Notes: generated by a model from the sequence alone, not told the origin. Numbered from the stretch's first letter, positions 17,180 through 26,016 are shown. The stretch: DNA of 64,000 bases from Actinomadura opuntiae (GCF_030283205.1 NZ_JASNWF010000005.1:186001-250000), one strand, 5' to 3'. A program made the numbers and translations.

Positions 17180-17407
17180 GCGGTCGGACGCTCGGCAGCT
17201 CAAGACATCCTGACCTCGCACGACAACACCGCATACGGCTAGCGGTTGATCACCGGCCTGGCCACCGGACAACTGTCCGATGCGGACCTGACCTGGGCCA
17301 AATCCTACGAACGGGCCACCTTCGACGAACCCGCCAACATCAACCCGACCCGTCTCCCCCGCTTTGTGCCAGCCGCGGACGGTGGCCCGGTCGGGCACGC
17401 GGAATGA
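17180..17407 (+). pseudogene. unidentified C-terminal coding remnant with in-frame stop
   Basis: One + frame reads DILTSHDNTAYG, then TAG (17240-17242), then RLITGLATGQLSDADLTWAKSYERATFDEPANINPTRLPRF and GGPVGHAE before TGA at 17405. Composition and codon use look coding on both sides of the TAG, so this is probably the 3' end of a broken gene. I do not recognise the family. Confidence 0.35.
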
Positions 17408-17439
17408 TCAACGCGATACAGCACCGCTACACCGTGCTG

Positions 17440-17680
17440 CGTTAAATGAAACTCATACCGTTTGCCGATGACCGGCTCCGACCGGAACCCATGCCGCTCG
17501 TACCAGGCGATAAGTCCACGCAGCCAGGTGTCGTCGCCGACGATGGGCTCGACGCACAGACGCAGGTCGACGCGCAGCCAGTCGACCATCGCGGTGATGT
17601 CGGCGCCCAGGTCCGGGCTGGAAAATGAGTGAACCACTTCACGTCCTCAACCTGGCCGTCGTATCCGGCTGAACCCAACC
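17440..17680 (-). pseudogene. GNAT-like acetyltransferase C-terminal fragment
   Basis: The minus frame reads DITAMVDWLRVDLRLCVEPIVGDDTWLRGLIAWYERHGFRSEPVIGKRYEF. The ending (xxLxxWYERHGFR) resembles the last strand-helix unit of GNAT acetyltransferases. A plausible N-terminal piece (GQVEDVKWFTHF) lies in another frame just upstream, indicating a frameshift. It is too short for a working enzyme. The stretch 16980-17180 holds nothing recognisable. Confidence 0.35.
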
Positions 17681-17934
17681 GACGTCGGAGTGGCTAATCT
17701 CGTGGGTTCGACCGGACTTCCGTACGTGGGCTCAGGCGGCGATGAAGCCTCTGTCGGCACCGGTCACAAAGCTGGAGCGGGACGATGCCCGGCGGGCCGC
17801 CCTCGACGGCGAGGACCTTGGCGAGCTGGGGCAACGCCCCTTGGACGCCGCGTACGCGACGTCCTCTAGCTGGCAGATGGTGGTCTCCCACGCGGAGTCG
17901 GGCGGCGCCCGGCCTGGGGGCGCCGCCCTCCCGG

Positions 17935-18798
17935 TCACTTGACCTGCGCGGCGACGCGCTGGATGGCCTGGACGGCGATCGCGGGCTGGTCGACGTAGAT
18001 GTAGTGCTGGCTGTTCGTTGCGGTACTCAGCTTGCTGCGGCTGGAGATCGCGAGCCACTTGCGCTGGCCCGCCGACCAGTCCCGCTCCAGACGCGGCCCG
18101 TACCCGGAAACCGCCGCGAGATACTTCTTCCCGTGCTGGATGACCTCCACCGGAATGTTCCCGGCGGAGCGGACCTGCCCATCGGCGATGGCGAGCTTTT
18201 CCGGGTTGTTCCCCGCGTCGACCGCCAGAGTCTGCGCGCGCAGCTGGGCTGCGGGGCCGGTCGCGGACGCGGGGATCCCCTTCGTGACGTCGGCGACCGA
18301 GTTCGGCGTCGTCGCGTCCATCAGGACAAGTCCCTTGACCATGTCGCGATGATCGGGCGCGTACCTGGCGGCGATCATCCCGCCGAGCGAGTGCCCGGCC
18401 AGGACGACCGGACGGCCGGCGGTGACCCGGGCGAGCACCGCGGTCAGGACCTTCCCCGAGTCGGCGATGGTCTGCGGTCCCCTCGGCTTGTCGCTCTTGC
18501 CCTCGCCGAGCCGGTCGTAGATGCAGACCCAGTTCTTCTCGCTCAGCGTTTTCTGGAGAGCGGCCATCTTGTCCATTCCGTCGCCCAGGCCGGGCATCAG
18601 CATGATGACCGGCTTGCCCTCCATCGCGTCCCCCGTGCAGGACACGTTCACCGAATAGCCCGCGACGTTGATCTTCTTGGTCCCGGCGAGCAGGCCGTTG
18701 TGGAATGCGCCGGAGTCGTCGTCGCAGCCGGTGAGGCCCGCCCCCGCCACCGCGCAGCAAACGGCGGCCACAACGGTCTTCTTGAGCATGCGAAACAC
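17935..18798 (-). CDS. alpha/beta-hydrolase lipoprotein
   Basis: 287 aa. The N-terminus MFRMLKKTVVAAVCCAVAGAGLTGCDDD is a lipoprotein signal peptide with lipobox LTGC, so the enzyme is probably tethered outside the membrane. The hydrolase core is complete: oxyanion strand VIMLMPGLGDG, YDRLGEGKSD, nucleophile elbow VVLAGHSLGG, and a late His region in NSQHYIYVDQP. The substrate (ester, lipid or lactone) is unknown. An Asp candidate lies in LVLMDATTP. It stands alone. Confidence 0.88.
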   Translation of the reverse strand: MFRMLKKTVVAAVCCAVAGAGLTGCDDDSGAFHNGLLAGTKKINVAGYSVNVSCTGDAMEGKPVIMLMPGLGDGMDKMAALQKTLSEKNWVCIYDRLGEGKSDKPRGPQTIADSGKVLTAVLARVTAGRPVVLAGHSLGGMIAARYAPDHRDMVKGLVLMDATTPNSVADVTKGIPASATGPAAQLRAQTLAVDAGNNPEKLAIADGQVRSAGNIPVEVIQHGKKYLAAVSGYGPRLERDWSAGQRKWLAISSRSKLSTATNSQHYIYVDQPAIAVQAIQRVAAQVK

Positions 18799-19163
18799 GA
18801 TGTCCTCCAGTGAAGATTTCGCGCCGACCGGAATGGCGCGGCCACGGAGAGAACGCTATGGATCCGGCTGGTCGGGCATCATCCCCGCATGGTGGACATT
18901 CACGGGTAGCTCGGACGGGGGACAACCACCACGGCGGCGCCGGCACCGCACACGCTGAAACGCGGTTCGCCCAGGTCAGGCGAACCGTCGACGAGGAGGA
19001 AGCCACAAGCTCACGCGCAGCCCCCGGCGTTCGTCTTCCGCGCAGACGTGATGGTCGGCGCGTACGCGGGCGGCTGCGACGCTGCCGCCCCAGGGCGCGG
19101 GCGCAGCGGCCGGTGCGTCAGGGCAGCTGCCTGACGGAACGGTGGAGGCCGTTGACCGGAAAC
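18799..19163. other. gene-free stretch
   Basis: No gene is visible in about 365 bp between the hydrolase start and the NTF2-like gene. A near-palindrome at 19116-19136 (arms CGTCAGG / CCTGACG) could be an operator or hairpin. Short open frames here have no family signature. Confidence 0.4.
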
Positions 19164-19177
19164 GAGAACACGTTACA
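19164..19177 (+). promoter_or_regulatory. KstR-like box
   Basis: GAGAACACGTTACA fits TnnAACnnGTTnnA except for the first base. It ends 9 bp before the ATG of the NTF2-like gene, much as the box at 3365 does for the other NTF2-like gene. Confidence 0.4.
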
Positions 19178-19186
19178 GTTTGCGTC

Positions 19187-19624
19187 ATGACCGCAGTCAC
19201 TTGGGACGCGCCGGACGGCGACCACCCCGCGCGCCGGGCGGTGCGCGCGGCGATGGCCGCGGCCGCCGGCGGGCGCAAGCAGGAATGGCTCGCGCTGTTC
19301 GCCCCGGACGCCGTCATCGAGGACCCCGTCGGCCCCTCGATGCTCGATCCCGAGGGCAAGGGGCGCCGGGGGCCGGACGGTATCGAGCGGTTCTGGGACG
19401 AGAACATCGCCCGCGTGCGGAAGTTTCACTTCCGGGTGAGCGACTCGTTCGCCAACGGTTCCGCCTGCGCCAACGTCGTCACCATCACCGCGACGCTGGA
19501 CGGTGGGACCACCATGACGATCGACTGCCTGACCGTCTACACGGTCGATGACGATGGCCTGATCACCTCGTTCCGCGCCCACTGGGAACCGGATCGCGTA
19601 ATGGCCACCCTGACCTCGCCGTAG
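19187..19624 (+). CDS. NTF2-like / SnoaL-like (ketosteroid-isomerase fold) protein
   Basis: 145 aa from ATG 19187. The pattern HPARRAVRAAMAAAAGGRKQEWLALFAPDAVIEDPVGPS followed by GIERFWDENIARVRKFHF, ANVVTITATLDGGTTMTIDCLTVYTVDDDGLITSFRAHWEPD is the full cone-shaped fold with a central acidic pair (EDP) as seen in KSI-like proteins. Similar proteins occur in steroid and polyketide pathways. No strong ribosome site precedes the start, so a short or leaderless transcript is possible. The KstR-like box 9 bp upstream supports a lipid- or steroid-linked role; this is inference. Confidence 0.85.
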   Translation: MTAVTWDAPDGDHPARRAVRAAMAAAAGGRKQEWLALFAPDAVIEDPVGPSMLDPEGKGRRGPDGIERFWDENIARVRKFHFRVSDSFANGSACANVVTITATLDGGTTMTIDCLTVYTVDDDGLITSFRAHWEPDRVMATLTSP

Positions 19625-19678
19625 GGCGCGCGGACTCGACATCGGGCCATGCGCGCTTCTCGCTGCGATCGCGGAAGT

Positions 19679-20164
19679 TGCCGAAACTACGTCCGCGCAG
19701 GGTCCTCCATGTCCATGACCAGGTTCCGCACCGCCTGCGTCACTCGTGAGGCGGTCGGGTAGGCGGTAGTGCCCAGAACGCGGACACGACGGGTGCGGTG
19801 CCCGATGACCGCCGACACGTACATGCGGACGCCGGAGAGGGTCTTTAGGAAGTCACACGCCAGAAGCGCCCCGGCCTGGGAACGCAGCAACCCGGCCCGG
19901 GCGGTGCCGGCGCAAGCCCATGTCCGGCCGCACCACCAACCGCATCCGCCGCAGTGAACCGCACCCTCTTCCCGCCCAGCTGACGCTTCAGCGCAGCGAT
20001 CTCATGCCGCAACACCAACTCTCAGCATCCTTGCGCCGAGCGGAGCACAGCCGCACATCATCGCGCGACGACCGCCTCGTCGCGGCACATCCCTGCGACT
20101 GATCAAACCCCGCGCCGGAGCCCACTCCCTGCACGTCCCACCTGCATGGACGTAGTTTTCGGCA
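19679..20164. mobile_element. decayed insertion sequence with terminal inverted repeats
   Basis: The left end at 19679 (TGCCGAAACTACGTCC) and the right end at 20142-20164 (whose reverse complement starts TGCCGAAAACTACGTCC) are imperfect inverted repeats. Between them, minus-strand frames encode pieces of an integrase-core transposase. About 486 bp remain, far less than a complete element, so it has undergone large internal deletion. The left-end motif recurs at 2448-2470. Confidence 0.6.
19687..20030 (-). pseudogene. integrase-core transposase remnant
   Basis: The upstream piece reads LVLRHEIAALKRQLGGKRVRFTAAD (the EIAxLRHQLxVLxR segment of such transposases). After a deletion and frame change, LLACDFLKTLSGVRMYVSAVIGHRTRRVRVLGTTAYPTASRVTQAVRNLVMDMED gives the beginning of the rve catalytic domain (first Asp in ACDF). 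The second Asp and Glu are missing. It cannot be active. Confidence 0.6.
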
Positions 20165-20260
20165 GACACAGCGCCATGTCAGTGCCTGGTCGTACGGATC
20201 GACGGCCTCATTGATGCCGTTAGAAGGCCTCACGATGACACGGTCGGGGAGCCCGACGCG

Positions 20261-20458
20261 TCACTTGCTCGGTTCGGGAGCCTTGCAGGAAGCGGTGGGG
20301 TTGAGACCGATGTAGTTGAGCGGACCGGAGACCAGGGTGATTCCGATGGTGGCGGATTTGGCGCAGCTGCCGTCGTATTGGGTGTAGTAGTGGCGCTGTC
20401 CCGCAGCGAGCGCTCCGATGATCAGCCAGGCGACGAGCATCCATCGTCCGGACCGCAT
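20261..20458 (-). CDS. small secreted or membrane protein
   Basis: 65 aa from ATG 20456-20458, with GGAGGT at the right distance (reverse complement of 20463-20468). One hydrophobic segment MLVAWLIIGALAAG serves as signal or anchor. The exported part contains two Cys (GSCAKSA, TASCKAP) that could pair. Short proteins of this shape are frequent in actinomycetes and uncharacterised. The longer open frame upstream has no ribosome site. Confidence 0.6.
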   Translation of the reverse strand: MRSGRWMLVAWLIIGALAAGQRHYYTQYDGSCAKSATIGITLVSGPLNYIGLNPTASCKAPEPSK

Positions 20459-20610
20459 CGTTACCTCCGGTGACCGCGTCGCCGACCCTGGGGTACGACA
20501 GTAACGACAAGATCGTGCATAGTTAAGCAAGTCGGCCAGGTGTGTCATCTAACCGACGTCTGGACACCGGATCCAGCCGGGTTGCACCGCTTCAGAAGTA
20601 GACGTCCAGC

Positions 20611-20913
20611 TCAAGCGCGTTGGGGTCCGAGTTCGGGGCCCTGGATGCCGCCCAACCCAGCGACAGCCTGACCCGACGACCATCCCCGCGTTGGCCCGCA
20701 ACGCGATCTCGCGCGCCAGGTGAGTGCGTCCAGGCAGGCGACCAGCAGGCACTCTTTGCTCTGGCGCTCGTCGTGGCGGGGTCCGAGGCGGATCGAGATC
20801 TCGTCGCAGCGCACCATATGCGCGAGTGTGAGTAGGGTCCGGATCCGCAGGTTGACCCGCTCGACCGCGGTGGCGGCACGCCTCAGTACGCCACGCATGG
20901 CGTACCCGGTCAA
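20611..20913 (-). other. possible hypothetical ORF fragment
   Basis: A minus-strand frame with moderate coding character reads VNLRIRTLLTLAHMVRCDEISIRLGPRHDERQSKECLLVACLDALTWRAR. No family is recognised and no ribosome site is obvious. It lies downstream of the next minus-strand hypothetical gene and may be a piece of the same decayed region. The rest of 20459-20962 shows nothing else. Confidence 0.25.
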
Positions 20914-20962
20914 CGATCAACCAGTTCGGCGCAGCGGTGCACCGCGATCGCGTGCGCGACCA

Positions 20963-21379
20963 TCAGGGGTCCCCGGAGTACTCGGGAAAGGTCGGGCGGA
21001 TATGGGTGCGCTCCAGGGTCTCGACCCACTGGATCAGCGCGTTGAGCTGTTTTTCCGTGTCTTCGCGGGCCTGGACGCCGACGTCCACTCGACCCACGGT
21101 CCCGTCGCTATGAACGCCACCAGGGCCCCCGCCCCGGAGCCCTTGCCCAATGGCGAGCCAGACGATCGAGTTCCCCGACAACTCGTCGATGCCTGGCGCG
21201 CCCGTCAGGACGACACGATCGCATAGACGTCGCAAGGTCCGGTGAACCCGCTTGGACAGGCCCTCGGCCATTGACCACCCGGCGACCGTGAGAACTGAGG
21301 CAGGAGCCCACAGGAGGTCCCATCGGCGTGGGTCAGTCCCGAACGCGACGAGTTGCACCACCACGATGACGGGAGCCAT
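20963..21379 (-). CDS. hypothetical membrane-associated protein, possibly 5'-truncated
   Basis: 138 aa, with GC-rich third positions throughout. There is a hydrophobic start APVIVVVQLVAFG and a second segment LLWAPASVLTVAGWSMAEG, then a soluble tail ending EDTEKQLNALIQWVETLERTHIRPTFPEYSGDP. Just upstream another frame encodes a further hydrophobic stretch (TVLLLTVAITLMMLDALRAE), so the original gene may have been longer with a frameshift near 21380. The family is unknown. Confidence 0.45.
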   Translation of the reverse strand: MAPVIVVVQLVAFGTDPRRWDLLWAPASVLTVAGWSMAEGLSKRVHRTLRRLCDRVVLTGAPGIDELSGNSIVWLAIGQGLRGGGPGGVHSDGTVGRVDVGVQAREDTEKQLNALIQWVETLERTHIRPTFPEYSGDP

Positions 21380-21581
21380 GGATCAGGCGAGCATGTTCAG
21401 GGACCGGCTCGGCCCGTAAGGCGTCCAGCATCATCAATGTGATCGCGACCGTGAGAAGCAGGACCGTTTGTTCACCGGTTTGAGTGACTGCCGCGGGATC
21501 GTCGGGGTGGTGATGTCAAGGGCCATGAGTGAAGGGCGGGCTGGGGTGCGGTTCGGACGGCAGCTCCCCCGGCGCGGGACT

Positions 21582-21971
21582 TCACACGGCGCGGCTCGTG
21601 CGGGGTCCGTCCAGCCCCCAGGTGACGATCTTGGTCGGGTTGATCTTGATGATTTCTCGGGATAGGCCGGGCCGGGGCGGGTCCTGGTCGGTCAGCGCCA
21701 CCGCGGTGCCTCGGATCTCGATGCCCCGGGGCGCCCACGGGTCGACCGTCGCCAGGTCGTCCACGACGAAGGCGACCGTGCTGCCCCGCTGGACGTTCCG
21801 GAACTTCTTGGACGCGCCCAGCGCGCCGCCGCCGATGACGACCGTGCCGGTGTCGGCGTCGACGAAGAAGTTGGTCGGGTTGTTCTGCACCTGCCCGTCG
21901 GGCGAGACGGTGGCCAGCCGTCCGATGTGCTGCGTGGCCAGGTAGTCGAGCTCCGCCTGGGTGAAGATCAT
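21582..21971 (-). CDS. PPOX-class F420-dependent oxidoreductase
   Basis: 129 aa from ATG 21971 (MIFTQAELDYLATQHIGRLATVSPDGQVQNNPTNFFVDADTGTVVIGG). The split beta-barrel pattern, with HIGRLATVSPDG near the start, KKFRNVQRGSTVAFVVDD in the middle and IEIRGTAVAL, is that of the pyridoxamine-oxidase-like family, here the type annotated as F420-dependent in actinobacteria. Cofactor choice (F420 or FMN) is inferred. Upstream GAAGGA serves as ribosome site. It lies tail-side of the DHFR-like gene on the same strand. Confidence 0.88.
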   Translation of the reverse strand: MIFTQAELDYLATQHIGRLATVSPDGQVQNNPTNFFVDADTGTVVIGGGALGASKKFRNVQRGSTVAFVVDDLATVDPWAPRGIEIRGTAVALTDQDPPRPGLSREIIKINPTKIVTWGLDGPRTSRAV

Positions 21972-22075
21972 GAACGTTGGTCCTTCGGTTCGTTGCGCGG
22001 CGGCGGTTGCATCAGGGACAGATGAGTTGAATGTCGGTTCTGTCGGAGCCGGCGTCGGTTTGCCCCCAGGGGACC

Positions 22076-22702
22076 TCACTGGCCGGTGTCGCGGCCGGTT
22101 TCGCTGAGGTCGGCGAGCCGGTCGTAGGTGAGGAAGGCGGCGCCGCTGGCGAGCACGGTGTGGTCGGTCAGTTCCCAGGTGCGCGGGTCGAAGGCGGCCG
22201 TGCGGGAGAACAGCGGGATGCCGGTGCCGATGGTCAGCGGGCCCATCTTCAGAATGAGCCGGTCGATCTCGCCGTACAGGGCGCCGGCGAGTTCGCCACC
22301 GCCGACCAGCCAGATGTCCTTGCCGTCCTCGCGCTTGAGTTCCCGGACCTTCTCGGTGGGATCGGTGGAGAGAAGTTCGACGGCAGGGTCCGGGCTCTCG
22401 GTGAGGGTCCGGGAGAAGACCAGGTGCCGCAGATGCGGATAGGCGTTGGTGAGCCCGGCCTTCAGCCCGATCTCATAGCACCGGCGTCCTTCCACGACGG
22501 TGTCGAAGTGGGTGCCCTCGGCCGTGACCGACAGCGCCGTGCGGGCCGGTCCGGGCAAGGTCTCGGGATAGTGGGCGACGAGGTGCTCGATGTAGTCGGC
22601 GGGGATGGGCCAGAAGCCGTCCGGGCCGCTGGGGTCGGCGCCGTCCGGGCCGGCGATGAAGCCGTCGAGGGTGGTGGCGATGTAGTACACGAGCTTTCGC
22701 AA
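22076..22702 (-). CDS. dihydrofolate reductase family protein (RibD C-terminal type)
   Basis: 208 aa. It starts MRKLVYYIATTLDGFIAGPDG, followed by the NADPH-site region HFDTVVEGRRCYEIGLKAG, RHLVFSRTLTESPD, and DIWLVGGGELAGALYGEIDRLILKMGPLTIGTGIPLF. This is the RibD-C/DHFR-like reductase fold, as in YwjB/YyaP proteins. The physiological substrate is unknown. It diverges from a TetR gene with a shared 104-bp promoter region, so it is probably the repressor's target. Confidence 0.88.
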   Translation of the reverse strand: MRKLVYYIATTLDGFIAGPDGADPSGPDGFWPIPADYIEHLVAHYPETLPGPARTALSVTAEGTHFDTVVEGRRCYEIGLKAGLTNAYPHLRHLVFSRTLTESPDPAVELLSTDPTEKVRELKREDGKDIWLVGGGELAGALYGEIDRLILKMGPLTIGTGIPLFSRTAAFDPRTWELTDHTVLASGAAFLTYDRLADLSETGRDTGQ

Positions 22703-22752
22703 GAAGACGCCCTTCGGAAGACTGCAATCGTAGTACTGTGCATGGAGTGATT

Positions 22753-22768
22753 TGAAGTTAGTACTTCA
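22753..22768. promoter_or_regulatory. palindromic operator in the DHFR-like/TetR promoter region
   Basis: TGAAGT-TAGT-ACTTCA is a perfect 6-bp inverted repeat. A second related TAGTACT motif lies about 25 bp away (near 22731). The location between two divergent starts fits TetR autoregulation. Confidence 0.5.
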
Positions 22769-22806
22769 CTTGCAGTGGTGTCAAGTGTTCTTCGTGGAGG
22801 TTTCCC

Positions 22807-23376
22807 ATGCGGCAGAACCCGGCCCGGCGCACCGCGCTCCTGGACGCCGCCATCGACGTCCTGGCCCGGGAGGGCTCACGCGGCCTGACGCTGCGCGCGA
22901 TCGACAAGCAGGCGGGCGTACCCACCGGCACCGCCTCCAACTACTTCGCCAACCGGGACGAGCTGCTGGCCCAGGTGATGCGCCGCACCCGCGAGCGCCT
23001 CACGCCCGATCCCGAGGCGCTCGCCGAGACGATGAAGCAGGCACCGTCGCACGAGCTGGTCGCCGAACTCATGCGCCAGCTGCTGACCCGGATGCGCAAC
23101 GACCGCGCCGGCAACCTCGCCATGCTGGAACTGCGCCTTGAGGCCACCCGCCGCGCCGACCTGAACGCCGAGCTCAGCGGCTTTCTCACCGCGGAGAACC
23201 GGGAGATCGTCGACTACCACGTCAACGCCGGACTGCCCGGCGACCGCACCGGCGTCGCCCTGCTCTACTTCGCCATGTCCGGACTGCTCGTGGACGACCT
23301 CACCGCCCCCGCCCTCCTGGAGCCCTACCCGATCGACGACCTCATCGAGCAGATGGTGAACCGCCTCCTGCGCTGA
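22807..23376 (+). CDS. TetR family transcriptional regulator
   Basis: 189 aa. The N-terminal HTH is textbook: RRTALLDAAIDVLAREGSRGLTLRAIDKQAGVPTGTASNYFANRDELLAQVM. The C-terminal ligand domain runs to EPYPIDDLIEQMVNRLL. GGAGG lies just upstream of ATG 22807. It diverges from the DHFR-like reductase, and the intervening palindromes suggest it represses both. The ligand is unknown. Confidence 0.92.
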   Translation: MRQNPARRTALLDAAIDVLAREGSRGLTLRAIDKQAGVPTGTASNYFANRDELLAQVMRRTRERLTPDPEALAETMKQAPSHELVAELMRQLLTRMRNDRAGNLAMLELRLEATRRADLNAELSGFLTAENREIVDYHVNAGLPGDRTGVALLYFAMSGLLVDDLTAPALLEPYPIDDLIEQMVNRLLR

Positions 23377-24175
23377 GGCCGAGGCCACCTCAACGGCGGC
23401 CCGCCACCCCACCGCAAGCCTTGAGGTGTTGCCAGAACTCATGAACACGGCAACCGGACGAACAGAGGTGTTGCCCCAAACTCATCGACAAACGTTGCCG
23501 CTAGACGCGGACGAACCAATCAATGCAGTCACGCCCGACAGCCAGACGCTGGCGGCCAGATGCAACGACAGCGGACCGGCGCCATCGCGATGAAGACAGG
23601 TCGGCACGGCGGTCATTACCGCGGCACTCACGGCGGTGACCTACCAGAAACGCGTCGAGAAGAGCCGCGTACTTTCGATGGAAAAGCCGCCGGCGCTGCG
23701 CCCCGTCTGATGCGTCGCGCCCAGCCCACCCGGCGTATCCCGACCTCTCAGCGCCCGAGTGGCAACGTATCGCGCCGCTGGGTAGCGCTGGAACATCGAT
23801 TCCGGCCACACCCAGTCACGCCCTGCTCACCGATCAAACCGGCGGACCCGTCCTTCCCGGCTCAGCGCCGCCGAATGCGGCAGCGCGCCTCCCGTTCCGC
23901 CGGGCCCGAGCTTAGAATTTCCGCCGCCACACACGGCGCCATGGGGCTGCACGGGAACGGGGTTTCATGCGGACAACTCGGCATGGAATGACGTTCAGAG
24001 TGCAGCCCTGGCCGGGCGTCAGGTTTACCGCGTGTGCGGCTCAACCCGATGGCGGGTGCATCCCATCCCCGCGTTACCGGGACGATCTGCGCTGAGAGGC
24101 CGCTTTTTACGGGCGAATGCCGGCCCTGCCGGTCGTCTTCGGGAGGTGGTCAGGGCCGGCGGTGGGCCTGCCGGT
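23377..24175. other. long gene-free stretch with a direct repeat
   Basis: About 800 bp without a credible gene. Open frames on both strands lack family signatures and their codon use is mixed. Two direct copies of GAGGTGTTGCC followed by AACTCAT occur at 23423-23442 and 23465-23485. Such motifs can be insertion-sequence ends, but no transposase piece could be read here. Confidence 0.45.
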
Positions 24176-24406
24176 TCAGCTGGTCAGGCGTTGCCGGAGA
24201 AGGCCCTTGGCCTGCTCGGCGCCCTTTCGGCTTTCGTTTTGCGCGCGGCGGAAGAAGTCGGCCAGTTCCTGGTCGCCGTCGCGTTCGGCGTCGGCGATGT
24301 AGGTCTCCAGGCGCAGCGCGTTACTCAGGCACGCCTCGGCGAACCAGATGATGTTGTAGTCCTTGTCCTTGGTTCCGGTGACCTGCCCGGTCTCGTCGCT
24401 CGCCAT
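24176..24406 (-). CDS. small conserved helical protein
   Basis: 76 aa from ATG 24404-24406, with AGAAGG upstream. It reads MASDETGQVTGTKDKDYNIIWFAEACLSNALRLETYIADAERDGDQELADFFRRAQNESRKGAEQAKGLL. It is strongly charged, almost wholly helical, and resembles a four-helix-bundle half with an acidic pair (LETYIADAERDGD). It looks like a conserved actinobacterial hypothetical protein; a stress or ferritin-like relation is possible but not shown. Confidence 0.7.
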   Translation of the reverse strand: MASDETGQVTGTKDKDYNIIWFAEACLSNALRLETYIADAERDGDQELADFFRRAQNESRKGAEQAKGLLRQRLTS

Positions 24407-24669
24407 CGTGCTGCCCTTCTTCTGGTGATCAGCTGGGTCTGCGTCCTGCCTGCTGGTATGGCACCGTGATCGCTCCGGACTGCCCGGAAACGCCGAGCCA
24501 GAATGCGGTCGATGACCACGGTTGCGGGCCGGGATCGGCCGCCTCCCCCGGGCAACATCCTGACCCGTCACCGGCGCATACCCGGCGGCCTGCCGCCTAA
24601 CCTCACGCGATCCGATGCCGTTCTTCCTTCCTGCTCAGCGGTTACAAAGTCCTTGTCGGGCGCGGAAGA

Positions 24670-24774
24670 TCACGTGTCGGCTCCCGCTTTGGCGTGGTGG
24701 AGGCCGGCACGGATGGTGGCGTCGTCTTTCAGGTGGCCGTGGCAGGCTTCGCGCACCGCGGTGGTGGCCGGGGT
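24670..24774 (-). pseudogene. short C-terminal coding remnant
   Basis: A minus frame after a stop reads PATTAVREACHGHLKDDATIRAGLHHAKAGADT then TGA. The helix-rich, GC3-rich stretch looks like the end of a regulator or enzyme whose main body is missing. The rest of 24407-24669 shows nothing recognisable. Confidence 0.25.
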
Positions 24775-26016
24775 TCAGCAGGTGTTCTTGGGGGGCTGGC
24801 CGGCGAAGCGGTCCGTCAGGAAGGTCATGACGTCACCGTTCCTGGTCACCATCTCCAGGGCGTGCTCGCCGACCCAGTCGCGGACGGTCTGCACGGTGGC
24901 GCCCTTGGCGCACCAGTCCTTGGTGAGTTTGTCGGCCTGCCCGACCGGGACGATCTCGTCGGTGTTCGCGTGGTAGTTGAAGACCGGCGTCTTCGGCGCG
25001 GCACCGCCCATTGTGTTGGCCTTCAGGACGGCTTGGACGCGCGGCACGGACAGCGGGTCCGGCACCGTGCTGTACTGCGACAGCTTCTTGAACGCGAATC
25101 GGGTCAGCAGATCCGTCAGGCACTTTCCCTTGGCTTCCTGAAGCGCTTTGCGTCCCTCATCGTTCATCAGCGGGCCGATGTCCATCTCCGGGTATTCGGT
25201 CGCGAGGCTCGTGGCGGCAGCGGCTTCGAAGCCCGAGAAAACTCCGCCATCAAGGGACCGCGCCACCGCCTCCGGGTCTGCCGGGGTGCCGCCCATTGCG
25301 GCGCCCTTCAGTTCTATCTCCGGTGCGTAGGACGGTTGCATCTGCGCGGCCCAACCGGTGGCCTGCGCGCCGCCGGAATAGCCGTTCAGCGCCCACGGAT
25401 TGTCCTTGCCGAGACCGGAGATATTGGTGAGGCTCTTCACCGCGCGGATGCCGTCGAGCACGGCGTACGCGGTCTGCGGGCCGGCCATGAACACCGACTT
25501 GGGGCCTTCGTGGTCGGGCATGGCGACCGCCCAGCCCTTGTCGAGCATCGATCCGGACAGCAGGGCGCCCATGCCGGCGACGGCGTCCCCGGAGGCCAGG
25601 CCGTAGGAGGGGCTGCACTGCGTCCCGGTGGAGTCCTCGGGGGCCTGCACCGACACGATCGGCCGGGCGCCCGTCCCCGTCCACGCCTTCTTCGGGACGA
25701 TCAGGCTGGTGACGTCCAGTTGCGGCGCCATGTGCGAGTCGTTGCTCCGGTAGGACACCTGCCACGCGTCGGCCTTGCCGTCCAGGTCGGCGATCTTCGG
25801 CGTGATCTTGCGGGTGCCGACGACCTGGCCCGGCGCGTACGTGCCGATGTTCGCGGGCGCGGCGTAGAACGGGTCCTGGTCGGGCGGGACGGACCCCGGC
25901 GCCGGATCGGCGGCGTGGGCGGGCGCGGCGAGCACGGCGGCGGCGAATGCGGAGGCCAGAGGCAGCGTCGAGGCGGCGACGAGCGCTCTCCTGGCGGCGG
26001 ACGAGACGGGATGCAT
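24775..26016 (-). CDS. secreted lipase (LIP / triacylglycerol-lipase family)
   Basis: 413 aa from ATG 26014-26016. The signal peptide is ALVAASTLPLASAFAAAVLAAPAHA. The mature protein follows the LIP-type secretory lipase plan: YRSNDSHMAPQLDVTSLIVPKKAW, GWAVAMPDHEGPKS, nucleophile LNGYSGGAQATGWAAQMQPSYAPE, Asp in YHANTDEIVPVGQADKL and His in VGEHALEMV, so the triad is complete. It is probably exported and hydrolyses esters or lipids in the medium. It ends with a Cys (PPKNTC) that may pair with an internal Cys. Confidence 0.92.
   Translation of the reverse strand: MHPVSSAARRALVAASTLPLASAFAAAVLAAPAHAADPAPGSVPPDQDPFYAAPANIGTYAPGQVVGTRKITPKIADLDGKADAWQVSYRSNDSHMAPQLDVTSLIVPKKAWTGTGARPIVSVQAPEDSTGTQCSPSYGLASGDAVAGMGALLSGSMLDKGWAVAMPDHEGPKSVFMAGPQTAYAVLDGIRAVKSLTNISGLGKDNPWALNGYSGGAQATGWAAQMQPSYAPEIELKGAAMGGTPADPEAVARSLDGGVFSGFEAAAATSLATEYPEMDIGPLMNDEGRKALQEAKGKCLTDLLTRFAFKKLSQYSTVPDPLSVPRVQAVLKANTMGGAAPKTPVFNYHANTDEIVPVGQADKLTKDWCAKGATVQTVRDWVGEHALEMVTRNGDVMTFLTDRFAGQPPKNTC

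Noticed and set aside
23501-23991. Overlapping open frames of about 100-140 aa on both strands
   Set aside because: No motif, ribosome site or consistent codon use; probably non-coding or decayed sequence.
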